Source: an uncultured Microbulbifer sp. (GTDB lineage: Bacteria > Pseudomonadota > Gammaproteobacteria > Pseudomonadales > Cellvibrionaceae). Taken from it: a stretch of DNA of 64,000 bases. Shown piece after piece: positions 27,361 to 35,892 of this stretch (the first letter of the stretch is position 1; every line of letters begins with the position of its first letter). A program made the translations under genes and the position numbers. The stretch lies in NCBI RefSeq assembly GCF_947504145.1, contig NZ_CANNGQ010000002.1:62001-126000 (forward strand), given 5' to 3'. The notes under the pieces are model-generated. The model did no database searches. It had not been told where the DNA came from and worked only from the letters and a program-made list of their open reading frames with translations.

Positions 27361-29016
27361 ATGTTGCTCTCCCTACTTTCCCGCCGCCTTTGCTGGAGCT
27401 TCTGTTGCCTGGTGCTGTGTGGCTGCCAGCCAGATGAGGCGGTAATCACTGGCGATCTCGATGCAGCGGCTCTCTTGCCGGCGGTTGCGACGGACCAGCG
27501 CCTTCCCGCTCTCGGCACACACGAGGCCAACCCGGAAGCGCCGGTGCCACCCATGTGTTACACCAAAACCGAGGGCCGCCATAACCCCTGTTACGTGTGT
27601 CACCAGCTGTATGAACGCGATCCGCAGCGGCCGCGCATGAACATGCTGGACGACGGCGGTATCCAGGGCACCTATCTGTTCTCCGAAGAAGGGCTGGAAA
27701 ACCACTGGGCCAACCTGTTTGTGGACCGCACGGAATGGCTGGATAAGGTGAGTGATGCGGCAATCATCCGTTACATCAATCAGGACAATTACAGCAGACT
27801 GCCCGCGCGGCTGGAGGCCCAGGGGTGGCAAGGTTTTATTCCGGACCTGACGGATTTCGATCAGGCCGCTGCGGCGTTTGATGAGGAAGGCTTCGCCCGC
27901 GACGGCAGCGGTTGGGTGGCGTTCAACTATAAACCCCTGCCGAGCACCTTTTGGCCGACCAATGGCAATACCGACGATGTGGCCATTCGTCTGCCAGGCG
28001 AATTCCAGCAGCGCGATGGTGAAACTTCGCGCAGGGTCTACCAACTCAACCTGGCGCTGGCCGAGCTCACGATCAAACAACTGGATGGCGTCCGCATCCC
28101 AAGCACGGACGAGCGCGTGGTGAATCGCGATCTCGATGGCGATGGTCAGCTGGCTGGCGCAGCCAACTGGATGGCGGCTCAAAGCCACTACTTTGGCGAT
28201 GCGAGTAACGTGGCGGTGGTGGGTCAGCAATTTCCCAAAGGCACCGAGTTTATTCACTCCGTGCGTTATGTGGGGGTGGATGATGCGGGCAATATCGGTG
28301 TTCCCGCGCGCATGAAAGAAGTGCGCTACATGAAAAAGATCCGCGAGTTGACCGAGTCGGATCTGGACAACCGCTACCGCACCGAGCGCAAGGAAAAGGT
28401 GTTGGGGGAGCTGCCCTACTATATCGATCACGGTGATAAAGGCCGTGAAAATGGTATGGGCTGGTTGCTTACCGGGTTTATCGAAGACTACGACGGCGAA
28501 CTCCGGCCGCAGAACCGCGAGGAAATGCTGTTCTGCATGGGCTGCCACGCGGCCATCGGTACCACCATTGATCAGACCTTCTCATTCGCGCGCAAGGTCA
28601 CCGGCCCGGAAGGCTGGGGATATATTAACCTGCGCGGTATGCAGGACGCCCCGAGTCTTGATCAGGACGAAGGTGAAATTCTCCAGTATCTGAAACGTGC
28701 GGGTGGCGGTAGTGAATTCCGTGAGAACCCGGAAATGCTCGCGCGCTGGTACAACACCGATGGCACGGTGAACGAAGAGGCAGTGCTGGCGGCCGATGTG
28801 TACCAGTTGATTACACCGTCCCGCGAACGCGCGCTCGCCATGAATAAAGCCTACAGCCATATTGTCCGACATCAGAGTTATGTACAGGGCCGCGACGCCA
28901 GTTGGTTGCCGGCGCAGAATGTGCACAGCAAGATCGAAGATTCAACGCCACCGCTACAGGCGGAGCACCGTTTGTTCGGCTGGGATATGCGTCTCGACTG
29001 GACTGAAAAACAGTAA
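27361..29016 (+). CDS. Diheme c-type cytochrome-like lipoprotein, unknown function
   Basis: A 551-residue protein with a hydrophobic signal and a possible lipobox (CGC, Cys22; the Cys at -2 is atypical). Two heme c attachment motifs are clear: CYVCH (77-81) and CMGCH (392-396). Between them is a 310-residue region with an aromatic-rich part (GWVAFNYKPLPSTFWPTNG) and an acidic NRDLDGDGQLAG loop that looks like a calcium site. No catalytic motif of a known peroxidase or oxidase was recognised. It is followed 171 bases later by a PhoX-like lipoprotein on the same strand. Function is unknown; an envelope electron carrier or heme-dependent oxidase is inference. Confidence 0.75.
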   Translation: MLLSLLSRRLCWSFCCLVLCGCQPDEAVITGDLDAAALLPAVATDQRLPALGTHEANPEAPVPPMCYTKTEGRHNPCYVCHQLYERDPQRPRMNMLDDGGIQGTYLFSEEGLENHWANLFVDRTEWLDKVSDAAIIRYINQDNYSRLPARLEAQGWQGFIPDLTDFDQAAAAFDEEGFARDGSGWVAFNYKPLPSTFWPTNGNTDDVAIRLPGEFQQRDGETSRRVYQLNLALAELTIKQLDGVRIPSTDERVVNRDLDGDGQLAGAANWMAAQSHYFGDASNVAVVGQQFPKGTEFIHSVRYVGVDDAGNIGVPARMKEVRYMKKIRELTESDLDNRYRTERKEKVLGELPYYIDHGDKGRENGMGWLLTGFIEDYDGELRPQNREEMLFCMGCHAAIGTTIDQTFSFARKVTGPEGWGYINLRGMQDAPSLDQDEGEILQYLKRAGGGSEFRENPEMLARWYNTDGTVNEEAVLAADVYQLITPSRERALAMNKAYSHIVRHQSYVQGRDASWLPAQNVHSKIEDSTPPLQAEHRLFGWDMRLDWTEKQ

Positions 29017-29088
29017 CACCCCGTGCGAGTGGGAACTAATTTCATTGCCGTTAAATATTTAGCAACAAAGTTTCACTCTAATCGTCAT

Positions 29089-29105
29089 GGAACGATCGTC
29101 GTTCC
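29089..29105. promoter_or_regulatory. Perfect dyad in the gap before the PhoX-like gene
   Basis: GGAACGA-TCG-TCGTTCC is a perfect 7-base inverted repeat 83 bases before the ATG at 29188. It has no T-tract, so it is more likely an operator or leader hairpin than a terminator. The regulator is not identified. Confidence 0.35.
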
Positions 29106-29187
29106 TTAACACCCGGTGTGGATCATTGGTGATAGCGTCAGCAATTTTGCTCGCGCTTTTACTTATGCATTTCACGGGGGCAAGACC

Positions 29188-30939
29188 ATGGAAAACAAGG
29201 GTTCAATTTTTAGAAAAAATGCGCTCGCCATCGCAGTGCTCGGCGCGCTGTTGCTGGGCGGTTGCGCGGATGATGGGTCAAATGGATTGAGCGGTACCGA
29301 CGGCGTTGATGGTGTCAACGGTGTCGATGGCGTTAACGGAGCGGATGGCCAGGACGGTGCCGACGGTGAAGATCTGACCGCCGCACCCGCGCTGACCCGC
29401 ATCGCGACAATATCCTTGGGCGCTGAAGTGACCGGCATCTTTAAAACCGATAATGGTGAATTATTTTTCAACGTCCAGCACCCCTCTGACACCCTGCCGG
29501 ACGGCTGGAATGATGCCGCGGTCGGTGCCTGGACCGGTCTGGATATCGACAACCTGGATCCGCATCTGGAGCCGGTTGCGGTGCCGGCGTCCGACTCGCC
29601 GGAAGCTCAGGTAGTGCAAGTTGCTACCGGAAGCTACCAGGTTCTCGGCCGCAGTGGCGATACGTTTGGCGGTGCGCTGCCGTTTGGTTTTGGCGCCATC
29701 GTCAAAGGCGACCAGTCCATGTCACTGAAGCAGTCTCAGAACCCGGATTTCAACGCCTTTATTCCCACCAGCGCTGACGGCAGTGAAGGTTTGCTGTACG
29801 TGGCCTGGGAAGATCGTCCGGGCGCAGTGAACCGCCTGCATTTGCAGCGCCAGGAAGATGGCAGCTGGAATGTCACAGGCGCTTCCGATGTGGACTTTTC
29901 TGCGGTCCAGGGCACCCTGATCAACTGCTTTGGCAGCGTCTCCCCCTGGGGTACTCCGCTGACCGCAGAAGAAAATTACGAGGCGGAAAACACGGCACAC
30001 TGGAATGATCCCAATTATTCCAGCGGCTACCCGAACAATGCAGATATCGACCTGCTCACGGACTACCTCGGTGGCGACTATCCCAACCCGTATCGCTACG
30101 GCCATATCGTCGAGATCACGGAGCCCAAGTCGGACGCGCCGGTGCCGGTAAAACTCTTTACCCTGGGCCGCATGGCGCATGAAAACCCCATCGTTATGCC
30201 GGACCGAAAAACCGTTTACCTGACCGACGACGGTGGCAGCAAAGGTTTCTTCAAATTCGTTGCCGATACCGCCGGTGACCTGGGTGCGGGTACCCTGTAC
30301 GCGGCAAAAGTGGTGCAGGATGCAACCCGCGATCCTGCCAAGGCCGGTTTTGACATCAGCTGGATTGAACTGGGCCACGCCAGCAACGATGAGCTGGAAA
30401 GCTGGATTTCCGAGTACGACGGTATTGACCGCAGCGACTACGTGGAAGGGGAAACCAGTTACATTTCCGATGCGGAAATCGAAGCCTACGCTGCCGGCAC
30501 TGCCGCCGACAGCCGTGTTGGATTCCTGGAATCCCTGCGCGCTGCAGAGGCCATGGGTGCGACGGTGGAATTCAACAAAATGGAAGGTATCAACATCAAC
30601 CAGCATGGCGCAGCCGATGGCAGCATCCCGTACATGTATGTGGCAATGGCTTCTGTCGATTACGCCATGTCCGATGATGAAGGGGATATTCAGGTCGATG
30701 CCAACAAGTGCGGCGTAGTGTACCGATTTGGGTTGCAGCCAGATTACGACGTAATCCGCATGGAGCCGGTGGTTGTCGGCGGTACCTATGATGCCGGTGC
30801 TGAAAACCGCTGTCCGGTGGATGCCATTTCCAGCCCAGACAACATCGAAGTGCTGGACGATGGCCGTGTACTGATCGGCGAAGACTCGGGCAATCACGTC
30901 AACAACGCCATGTGGGTGTACAACCCGAAGGGCGAATAA
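29188..30939 (+). CDS. PhoX/DUF839 family lipoprotein with collagen-like stalk
   Basis: I chose the ATG at 29188 (583 aa) because it gives a basic n-region (FRKN) and lipobox LGGC (Cys26). Residues 33-62 are ten uninterrupted Gly-X-Y triplets (mostly GxD/GxN), a collagen-like linker. The rest resembles the DUF839/PhoX beta-propeller fold: LPFGFGAIVKGDQ, NCFGSVSPWGTPLTAEENYE, GRMAHENPIVMPDRKTVYLTDD and DNIEVLDDGRVLIGEDSG. PhoX enzymes are calcium- and iron-dependent alkaline phosphatases, usually exported by Tat; this one appears Sec-exported and lipid-anchored. Phosphatase activity is inference from the family. Confidence 0.82.
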   Translation: MENKGSIFRKNALAIAVLGALLLGGCADDGSNGLSGTDGVDGVNGVDGVNGADGQDGADGEDLTAAPALTRIATISLGAEVTGIFKTDNGELFFNVQHPSDTLPDGWNDAAVGAWTGLDIDNLDPHLEPVAVPASDSPEAQVVQVATGSYQVLGRSGDTFGGALPFGFGAIVKGDQSMSLKQSQNPDFNAFIPTSADGSEGLLYVAWEDRPGAVNRLHLQRQEDGSWNVTGASDVDFSAVQGTLINCFGSVSPWGTPLTAEENYEAENTAHWNDPNYSSGYPNNADIDLLTDYLGGDYPNPYRYGHIVEITEPKSDAPVPVKLFTLGRMAHENPIVMPDRKTVYLTDDGGSKGFFKFVADTAGDLGAGTLYAAKVVQDATRDPAKAGFDISWIELGHASNDELESWISEYDGIDRSDYVEGETSYISDAEIEAYAAGTAADSRVGFLESLRAAEAMGATVEFNKMEGININQHGAADGSIPYMYVAMASVDYAMSDDEGDIQVDANKCGVVYRFGLQPDYDVIRMEPVVVGGTYDAGAENRCPVDAISSPDNIEVLDDGRVLIGEDSGNHVNNAMWVYNPKGE

Positions 30940-31027
30940 GCCATGAGTGGAAGCCCAGAGGGCTAATGGCGCGAATACATCGCGCCGCCGGGTCCGCCGC
31001 AAAACCGTGCGGGCCCGGTGTTTTCTT

Positions 31028-31855
31028 CTAGCGCACAAACTCCAGCGTCTGCATCGAGTCCACGGTCATAAACCAGCGTTTGTGCCCGGGATTTTTCTTC
31101 ACGTATTTCTCCCCCCGGTCCACCAGCCAGCCGCGCACCAGCACCTTGTCGCCGCGCCAGTTCTTGACGTGTTCGTAACGGGGGATGGCTTTCGGGTTGA
31201 TACGCAGCGCCACCGGGCCGTCCAGATCCAGCCAGATAGTGCGATTGGGGCGTATCTTTTCGGGATGTATCTTCTCAATGATCCCACTCAGCAATACAAA
31301 GCCACCGTCCCCCTTGCGTATATGTTCTGCCGGCATTACCGGCCAGACGCCCGGCGCCCACACCCCTCGCTGCTGCTCGCGGGCTTCTTCTTCGCGGCTG
31401 GACAGGCATTCGGCGAGGGCGAGGTTTGGTGCCACCGCGATATGAAATGCCAGGCCTGCGGAGAGCAGCGCGGATTCCAGGCTGTCGCCGCGGTGGTTGT
31501 ACACGTGGGCCAGTACGCGGCCATGGTTGTCGCGGCGGTCGCGGTCGTACACCAGTTCCAGGTCGCCGCCGCTCAGAAAGCGTTGCACAAACTCCCGTGC
31601 CTCTTCCGCCAGAGGTTGTGCCCGGCGTTGCCCGTGGGCCAGCTCCGGGGTATTCACCCCGATCAGGCGTATCCGGCGTCCGTCTTTGAGGCGCAGGGTG
31701 TCCCCGTCCACCACTTTCTTGAGGGCCACCAGCTCATCCGCCTCTCCCAGCACGCAGTCGGCGAGCGCGGGTGCGGGTGAAAACAGGCTGAGTAGTAACA
31801 GGCAGGCACAAAAAAAGACGCCGAGGGGATCCCTGGGCGTCTTTCTGGTAAGCAT
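31028..31855 (-). CDS. Thermonuclease-like (TNase domain) secreted protein
   Basis: 275 residues from the ATG at 31855. A signal peptide (MLTRKTPRDP, then a Leu-rich core ending APALADC) leads into a staphylococcal-nuclease-type domain: KKVVDGDTLRLKDGRRIRLIGVNTPE, YDRDRRDNHGRVLAHVY and a following EEAREQQRGVW. A further C-terminal region of about 100 residues (NPKAIPRYEHVKNWRGDKVLVRGW) is an added OB-like part. The first codons contain the rpmE terminator (see 31810-31844). The nuclease-rpmE-priA order is the same as in pseudomonads. Confidence 0.87.
   Translation of the reverse strand: MLTRKTPRDPLGVFFCACLLLLSLFSPAPALADCVLGEADELVALKKVVDGDTLRLKDGRRIRLIGVNTPELAHGQRRAQPLAEEAREFVQRFLSGGDLELVYDRDRRDNHGRVLAHVYNHRGDSLESALLSAGLAFHIAVAPNLALAECLSSREEEAREQQRGVWAPGVWPVMPAEHIRKGDGGFVLLSGIIEKIHPEKIRPNRTIWLDLDGPVALRINPKAIPRYEHVKNWRGDKVLVRGWLVDRGEKYVKKNPGHKRWFMTVDSMQTLEFVR
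31810..31844 (-). terminator. Rho-independent terminator of rpmE, inside the nuclease 5' coding region
   Basis: On the minus strand: AAAGACGCC (31844 to 31836), a loop containing GGGATCCCC, GGCGTC (31822 to 31817), then seven T (31816-31810). It lies 68 bases after the rpmE stop but 11 bases past the nuclease ATG. Confidence 0.85.
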
Positions 31856-31911
31856 TGCGCTGGTCACGGCGGGAAATACAAAAGCCATCCCGGCGTGCCG
31901 TTCGCGGGTAC

Positions 31912-32124
31912 TTACTTGGAGATGCGGCTGCCGAAACGCTTCTTGAAGCGGTCTACGCGGCCACCGGTGCTCGCTTCGCGCTGCTTGCCAGTGTAGAAAG
32001 GGTGGCAGTTGGCGCACACGTCCAGCTGGATGTCCTTGCCCAGAGTGGAACCCATTTTGTAGGAGTTGCCACAGGAGCAGGTCGCGGTGATTTCGCTGTA
32101 ATTCGGGTGGATATCGGTCTTCAT
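31912..32124 (-). CDS. rpmE: 50S ribosomal protein L31 (zinc-binding form)
   Basis: A 70-residue bL31 starting [20 protein letters not shown]. Four cysteines (CSC near 16-18 and CANCH at 37-40) make this the zinc-containing C+ form. AGAGG precedes the ATG; the longer upstream frame to 32250 is not family sequence. It ends [16 protein letters not shown], as expected. Its probable promoter is at 32223-32250 and its terminator at 31810-31844. Confidence 0.97.
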   Translation of the reverse strand: MKTDIHPNYSEITATCSCGNSYKMGSTLGKDIQLDVCANCHPFYTGKQREASTGGRVDRFKKRFGSRISK

Positions 32125-32222
32125 GATGGCCTCTTTTCGATACCGCCACCCAGTCACTTGCTGAGCACGGGATCGTCTTTGGTACAGGGGACTTCTCCCC
32201 GGGCTGTTTAAAAAGTCGGCGC

Positions 32223-32250
32223 ATACTATCAGAATAGCCCGCCGATTCAA
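32223..32250 (-). promoter_or_regulatory. Possible sigma-70 promoter of rpmE
   Basis: Minus strand TTGAAT (32250-32245) and TAGTAT (32228-32223) with a 16-base spacer, about 100 bases upstream of the rpmE ATG. Confidence 0.45.
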
Positions 32251-32302
32251 GCGCTAATGCGGCTGCCGGCAGCGCAGCACACCGCATTTACTCACCGGTG
32301 GT

Positions 32303-32608
32303 TCAGCCCCCGGCGGCACTGGCGTCGATCAGTGTCTGCAGCGCGGACATATGACCGTCCAGTGCCGAGCGACCGGCGGGGGTAAGTTGGTACCAGGTGG
32401 TCGGTTTGCGCTCCACGAAATCCTTGCGGGATTGAATATAGCCCCGATCCTCCAGTTTACGCAGTTGCGCCCCCAGGTTGCCGTCGGTGGCCTGTAGCTG
32501 CTCCTTGAGCCGCGCAAAGGTCACCTCTCCGTGTTTGGCCAGCAGTACACAGGTCCCCAGGCGGATCCGGTGCTCCAGCAGCGGGTCGAGAGATATCAGC
32601 GCTTTCAT
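32303..32608 (-). CDS. Winged-helix transcriptional regulator
   Basis: A 101-residue single-domain winged-helix DNA-binding protein. VTFARLKEQLQATDGNLGAQLRKLEDRGYI (about residues 29-58) is the helix-turn-helix and wing start, and KPTTWYQLTPAGRSALDGH is the wing and last helix typical of the MarR/PadR-like HTH_34 group. Its start overlaps the stop of the upstream membrane protein gene (TCAT at 32605-32608). In similar pairs the regulator controls its own operon; the repeated TAGAG sites at 33227-33278 are the likely target. Confidence 0.85.
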   Translation of the reverse strand: MKALISLDPLLEHRIRLGTCVLLAKHGEVTFARLKEQLQATDGNLGAQLRKLEDRGYIQSRKDFVERKPTTWYQLTPAGRSALDGHMSALQTLIDASAAGG

Positions 32609-33180
32609 TGATCACCGCCCGCCTTGATTGCGGCGCGGCGGCTGAAGCCCGCCCAGCACAGGGCGATACTCACGGTGATGCCGGTGATGGTCCAGGTATA
32701 CGGCGGCAGTAGCACCACGAGAACACCGTAGGCGAGCAGCATCAGAATGCCGCACCACAACAGCGGCCGCTCCAGGTGCACCCCGGCGAGACCGTAAGCG
32801 ATGCCGGTCACCAGCAGAAAATTGGCCCCGCCCATTTCCGGTGACACGCGCCCCAGCATCAGCGGCAGGAAACACAGCAGAAAGGCGGCACCTACCAGGC
32901 ACCAGTGCAGTCCGTACCGCTGTGCAAGTTGCGGATTGTTTACCCCGGCGCGCCGGCTCTGGCGCGCACCCAGCCACCAGCTGAACAGCCCCCCGCCGAT
33001 ACCGGCGAACAACCAGTAGATGCCGGCCAGCTGCGGGGCGAAGTCCGGCAGGCTGAAGCCCACGGCGATCAACAGCGCCCATAGGTAGTAGAGTGCGGGA
33101 ATCCCGCCCTCGGTCGCGTCGGCGCGCACCGCGCTGCTGATATAGTCCAGGTCACTCTGCAATTTATTGACGTCGGTCAT
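32605..33180 (-). CDS. Six-segment membrane protein co-encoded with winged-helix regulator
   Basis: 191 residues from the ATG at 33180, or 193 from the GTG at 33186; AAGGGA is 9 bases from the ATG, so I prefer it. A soluble N-terminal stretch (NKLQSDLDYISSAVRADATEGG) is followed by six hydrophobic segments and a short basic tail (SRRAAIKAGGDQ). The N-terminal DLDYISSAV region recurs in proteins paired with this type of regulator. I do not recognise a transport or enzyme motif. Its role may be to sense a membrane condition and act with the regulator, which is inference. Confidence 0.7.
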   Translation of the reverse strand: MTDVNKLQSDLDYISSAVRADATEGGIPALYYLWALLIAVGFSLPDFAPQLAGIYWLFAGIGGGLFSWWLGARQSRRAGVNNPQLAQRYGLHWCLVGAAFLLCFLPLMLGRVSPEMGGANFLLVTGIAYGLAGVHLERPLLWCGILMLLAYGVLVVLLPPYTWTITGITVSIALCWAGFSRRAAIKAGGDQ

Positions 33181-33226
33181 GGTCACGATTCCCTTGTGGA
33201 TACATCCGAAGTTGAGATGGGTGTTC

Positions 33227-33278
33227 TAGAGCTCTCTAATATTTAGAGTTAATGTGTAGAGTACTTTAATTTTTAGAG
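33227..33278 (-). promoter_or_regulatory. Repeated TAGAG operator-like sites upstream of the regulator operon
   Basis: TAGAG starts at 33227, 33244, 33257 and 33274 (spacings 17, 13, 17). Two lie in the longer identical word TTTAGAGTT (33242-33250 and 33272-33280), exactly 30 bases or about three helical turns apart. The stretch is far more AT-rich than its surroundings and about 50-100 bases before the membrane protein start, the position expected for a promoter/operator. The remaining 347-base gap to priA shows nothing else clear. Confidence 0.55.
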
Positions 33279-33533
33279 TTCGCAACAGGTTTCTGATTAA
33301 ATCGTGTGAAACGGCAGTGTTTGGCGCCAGATTCTGGCGGAGGCTTAGCGTCAGCCGGTTGGCTGGCGCTCTAGATTCCGGGCGGGCGGCAATGGGGTCG
33401 CGGAACTCAAATTGCAACGGCGACTGTACCGACAGGCGCCAGCCGGTAAACTAACGCGCTTTTGCGTCCGGCGTACCGGCAACCGCCGGGCGCGATGCCG
33501 TGGCGGCGATAACCATTTTATATAGGGGGCAGT

Positions 33534-35792
33534 TTGACGGGACCGGCGGTGCAATCATCCAACCAGACAGAGAACCAGGGCGCGGCATCGACCGCGGCGC
33601 GTGTGATTCTGCGGTTGGCGGTCCCGGTTCCCCTGCGCCGCCTGTTCGATTATCTGCCCCCCGAGGGGTTGGGTGCGGCGGATTTGCGCCCGGGGCAGCG
33701 CTTCTGGGTCTCTTTCGGCAACCGCAATCTGGTCGCGGTGCTGGTGGATGTGGTGGCGGAGTCACCGCTGGCGGAACTCAAGCCGGCGCTGGAGCGGATC
33801 GACCGCCAGCCGATTTTTGACGACCGCAGTCGCGGTTTCCTGCAGTGGGCTGCGGATTATTATCAGGCCCCGCTCGGCGAGCTCTACGCCGCCGCTCTGC
33901 CGGTAGCCCTGCGCAAGGGCAAACCCGCCGATCACTGGGCGGAGCAGTGGCTGGAACTCACCACCGACGGCAAGGGGTTACCGGAAACCGCGTTGGCGCG
34001 GGCGAAAAAGCAGCAGGAACTTTTACAACTGCTGTTGGGCAGCGGCCGCCAGAGCCGCACCGCGCTCACTGCCCGCGGGCTGAATAGCACCGTGTGCAAG
34101 GCGTTGATTGAGCGCGGCCTGGCGCGCTGGGTATCTGGCCCCACGGCGCCGCCGCCCATGGAGGCCGTTGAGCCGCGCCCGGCCCCTGAATTGAATGATG
34201 AGCAGCGCGAGGTGATCGACCGTGTTGCGGCTACCGGCTTCAGCGCCTCATTGCTGGAAGGCACCACCGGCAGTGGCAAGACCGAGGTCTATCTGCGCCT
34301 GATGGAGCGCGCCCTGCGCGACGGCAATCAGGCCCTGCTACTGGTGCCGGAAATCGGCCTGACGCCACAGACCCTGCGCCGCATCGCCGCGCGCTTCCCG
34401 GACTTTCGCATCGCCGCCCTGCATTCGGGCCTCGCCGACGGCGAGCGCGCCCGCGCCTGGCTGTCTGCCGCCAGCGGCGTGGCGGATATTGTGATCGGCA
34501 CCCGCTCCGCCATCTTCACCCCGCTGCCGCGCCTCGGGGTGATTTTGATCGACGAGGAACACGACGGCTCCTTCAAACAGCAGGACGGGGTGCGCTACTC
34601 CGCACGGGATCTTTCCGTGGTACTGGCCAAGAACACCGGCGTGCCGGTTCTGCTGGGCTCCGCCACGCCCTCTCTGGAAAGCCTGCACAACGCCCTCTCC
34701 GGCCGCTATCAGCACCTGCGCCTGCGTCACCGCGCCGGCAATGCGCGCCCGCCCGAGATCAGCCTGGTGCCGACTCTGCATCAGCAGCTGCAGGAAGGAT
34801 TCGCGCCGCAGGTACTGCGGCATATCGGCGAAACCCTGAAGCGCGGTGAGCAGGCGCTGGTGTTTATCAACCGCCGCGGCTACTCCCCGGCGCTCACCTG
34901 CGACGACTGCGGCTGGCTGGCGGACTGCCCACACTGCTCCGCCAAACTCACCTTGCACCGCCGCCAGCGCCAGCTGCGCTGCCATCACTGCGATTACCGC
35001 ATGCGCGAGGTACACAGTTGCCCCCAGTGCCACAGCCGCAAGCTCAATGCACTGGGCGCGGGTACCGAGCGCAGTGAGGACTTCCTTACCCACAGCTTCC
35101 GGGATTTCCCGGTGGTGCGGGTGGACCGCGATACCACTTCCAGCAAACAGGCGCTGGATAAACTGCTGGAGCCGGCGCGCAACGGCGAGCCTTGCCTGCT
35201 ACTGGGTACCCAGATGCTGGCCAAGGGGCACCATCTGCCGAGGGTCACCCTAGTGGTGATCCAGGATGCGGATGGCGGCCTGTTCAGTGCCGATTTCCGC
35301 GCTCCCGAGCGCATGGGGCAGCTATTGGAACAGGTTGCCGGCCGCGCCGGCCGCGAGGACCTGCCCGGCCATGTTCTGGTGCAGAGCCGCTATCCCGAGC
35401 ACCCGCTGCTGCAGTTGCTCCTCACCAGGGGCTACGGTGCCTTTGCGCGCCAGTTGATGGAAGAGCGCAAAATCGCCCAGCTGCCGCCGGTGCGGGCCAT
35501 GGCGCTGGTGCGTGCAGAATGCGAGGAACCCCGTTGGGCGGAAGAGTTTTTGACCACCGCGCGCGACTATTTACAGGCCGTGGCGCCGCCGTCTCCGGAA
35601 CTGCAGTATCTGGGTCCGGTGCCCGCGCTGCTGGAGCGCAAGTCCGGCCGCTTCCGCTTCTATATTCAGATCACGGCAGACAAGCGCGGCCTGCTGCAGA
35701 GAATTCTGGCGCAGTTCAGTCATTGGGCCGAGGGCAATCGCAACCGGCGGATACGCTGGGCGGTCGATATGGACGCACAAGAACTTTCATAA
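33534..35792 (+). CDS. priA: Primosomal protein N' (replication restart helicase)
   Basis: Reloads the replisome at stalled forks. The 752-residue protein has the N-terminal DNA-binding domain (LAVPVPLRRLFDYLPPEG), Walker A GTTGSGKTEVYL (around residue 243), DEEHDGSFKQ, and a zinc-binding insert with eight cysteines (CDDC, CPHC, CHHC, CPQC; about 465-505). The C-terminal helicase motif QVAGRAGR completes the core. The start is TTG at 33534, preceded by AGGGGG; no ATG in frame gives the conserved N-terminus. argS, which often follows priA in pseudomonads, is absent. Confidence 0.96.
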   Translation: MTGPAVQSSNQTENQGAASTAARVILRLAVPVPLRRLFDYLPPEGLGAADLRPGQRFWVSFGNRNLVAVLVDVVAESPLAELKPALERIDRQPIFDDRSRGFLQWAADYYQAPLGELYAAALPVALRKGKPADHWAEQWLELTTDGKGLPETALARAKKQQELLQLLLGSGRQSRTALTARGLNSTVCKALIERGLARWVSGPTAPPPMEAVEPRPAPELNDEQREVIDRVAATGFSASLLEGTTGSGKTEVYLRLMERALRDGNQALLLVPEIGLTPQTLRRIAARFPDFRIAALHSGLADGERARAWLSAASGVADIVIGTRSAIFTPLPRLGVILIDEEHDGSFKQQDGVRYSARDLSVVLAKNTGVPVLLGSATPSLESLHNALSGRYQHLRLRHRAGNARPPEISLVPTLHQQLQEGFAPQVLRHIGETLKRGEQALVFINRRGYSPALTCDDCGWLADCPHCSAKLTLHRRQRQLRCHHCDYRMREVHSCPQCHSRKLNALGAGTERSEDFLTHSFRDFPVVRVDRDTTSSKQALDKLLEPARNGEPCLLLGTQMLAKGHHLPRVTLVVIQDADGGLFSADFRAPERMGQLLEQVAGRAGREDLPGHVLVQSRYPEHPLLQLLLTRGYGAFARQLMEERKIAQLPPVRAMALVRAECEEPRWAEEFLTTARDYLQAVAPPSPELQYLGPVPALLERKSGRFRFYIQITADKRGLLQRILAQFSHWAEGNRNRRIRWAVDMDAQELS

Positions 35793-35892
35793 GTGCTTTC
35801 TCAAGAACTTTCCTGGAACTTCCCTAAACACCCGCCGCAAGCGTTACAATTTGCCGCCCGCAGAATAATCAGCAAAGCTCGAGAGAAGTGCC

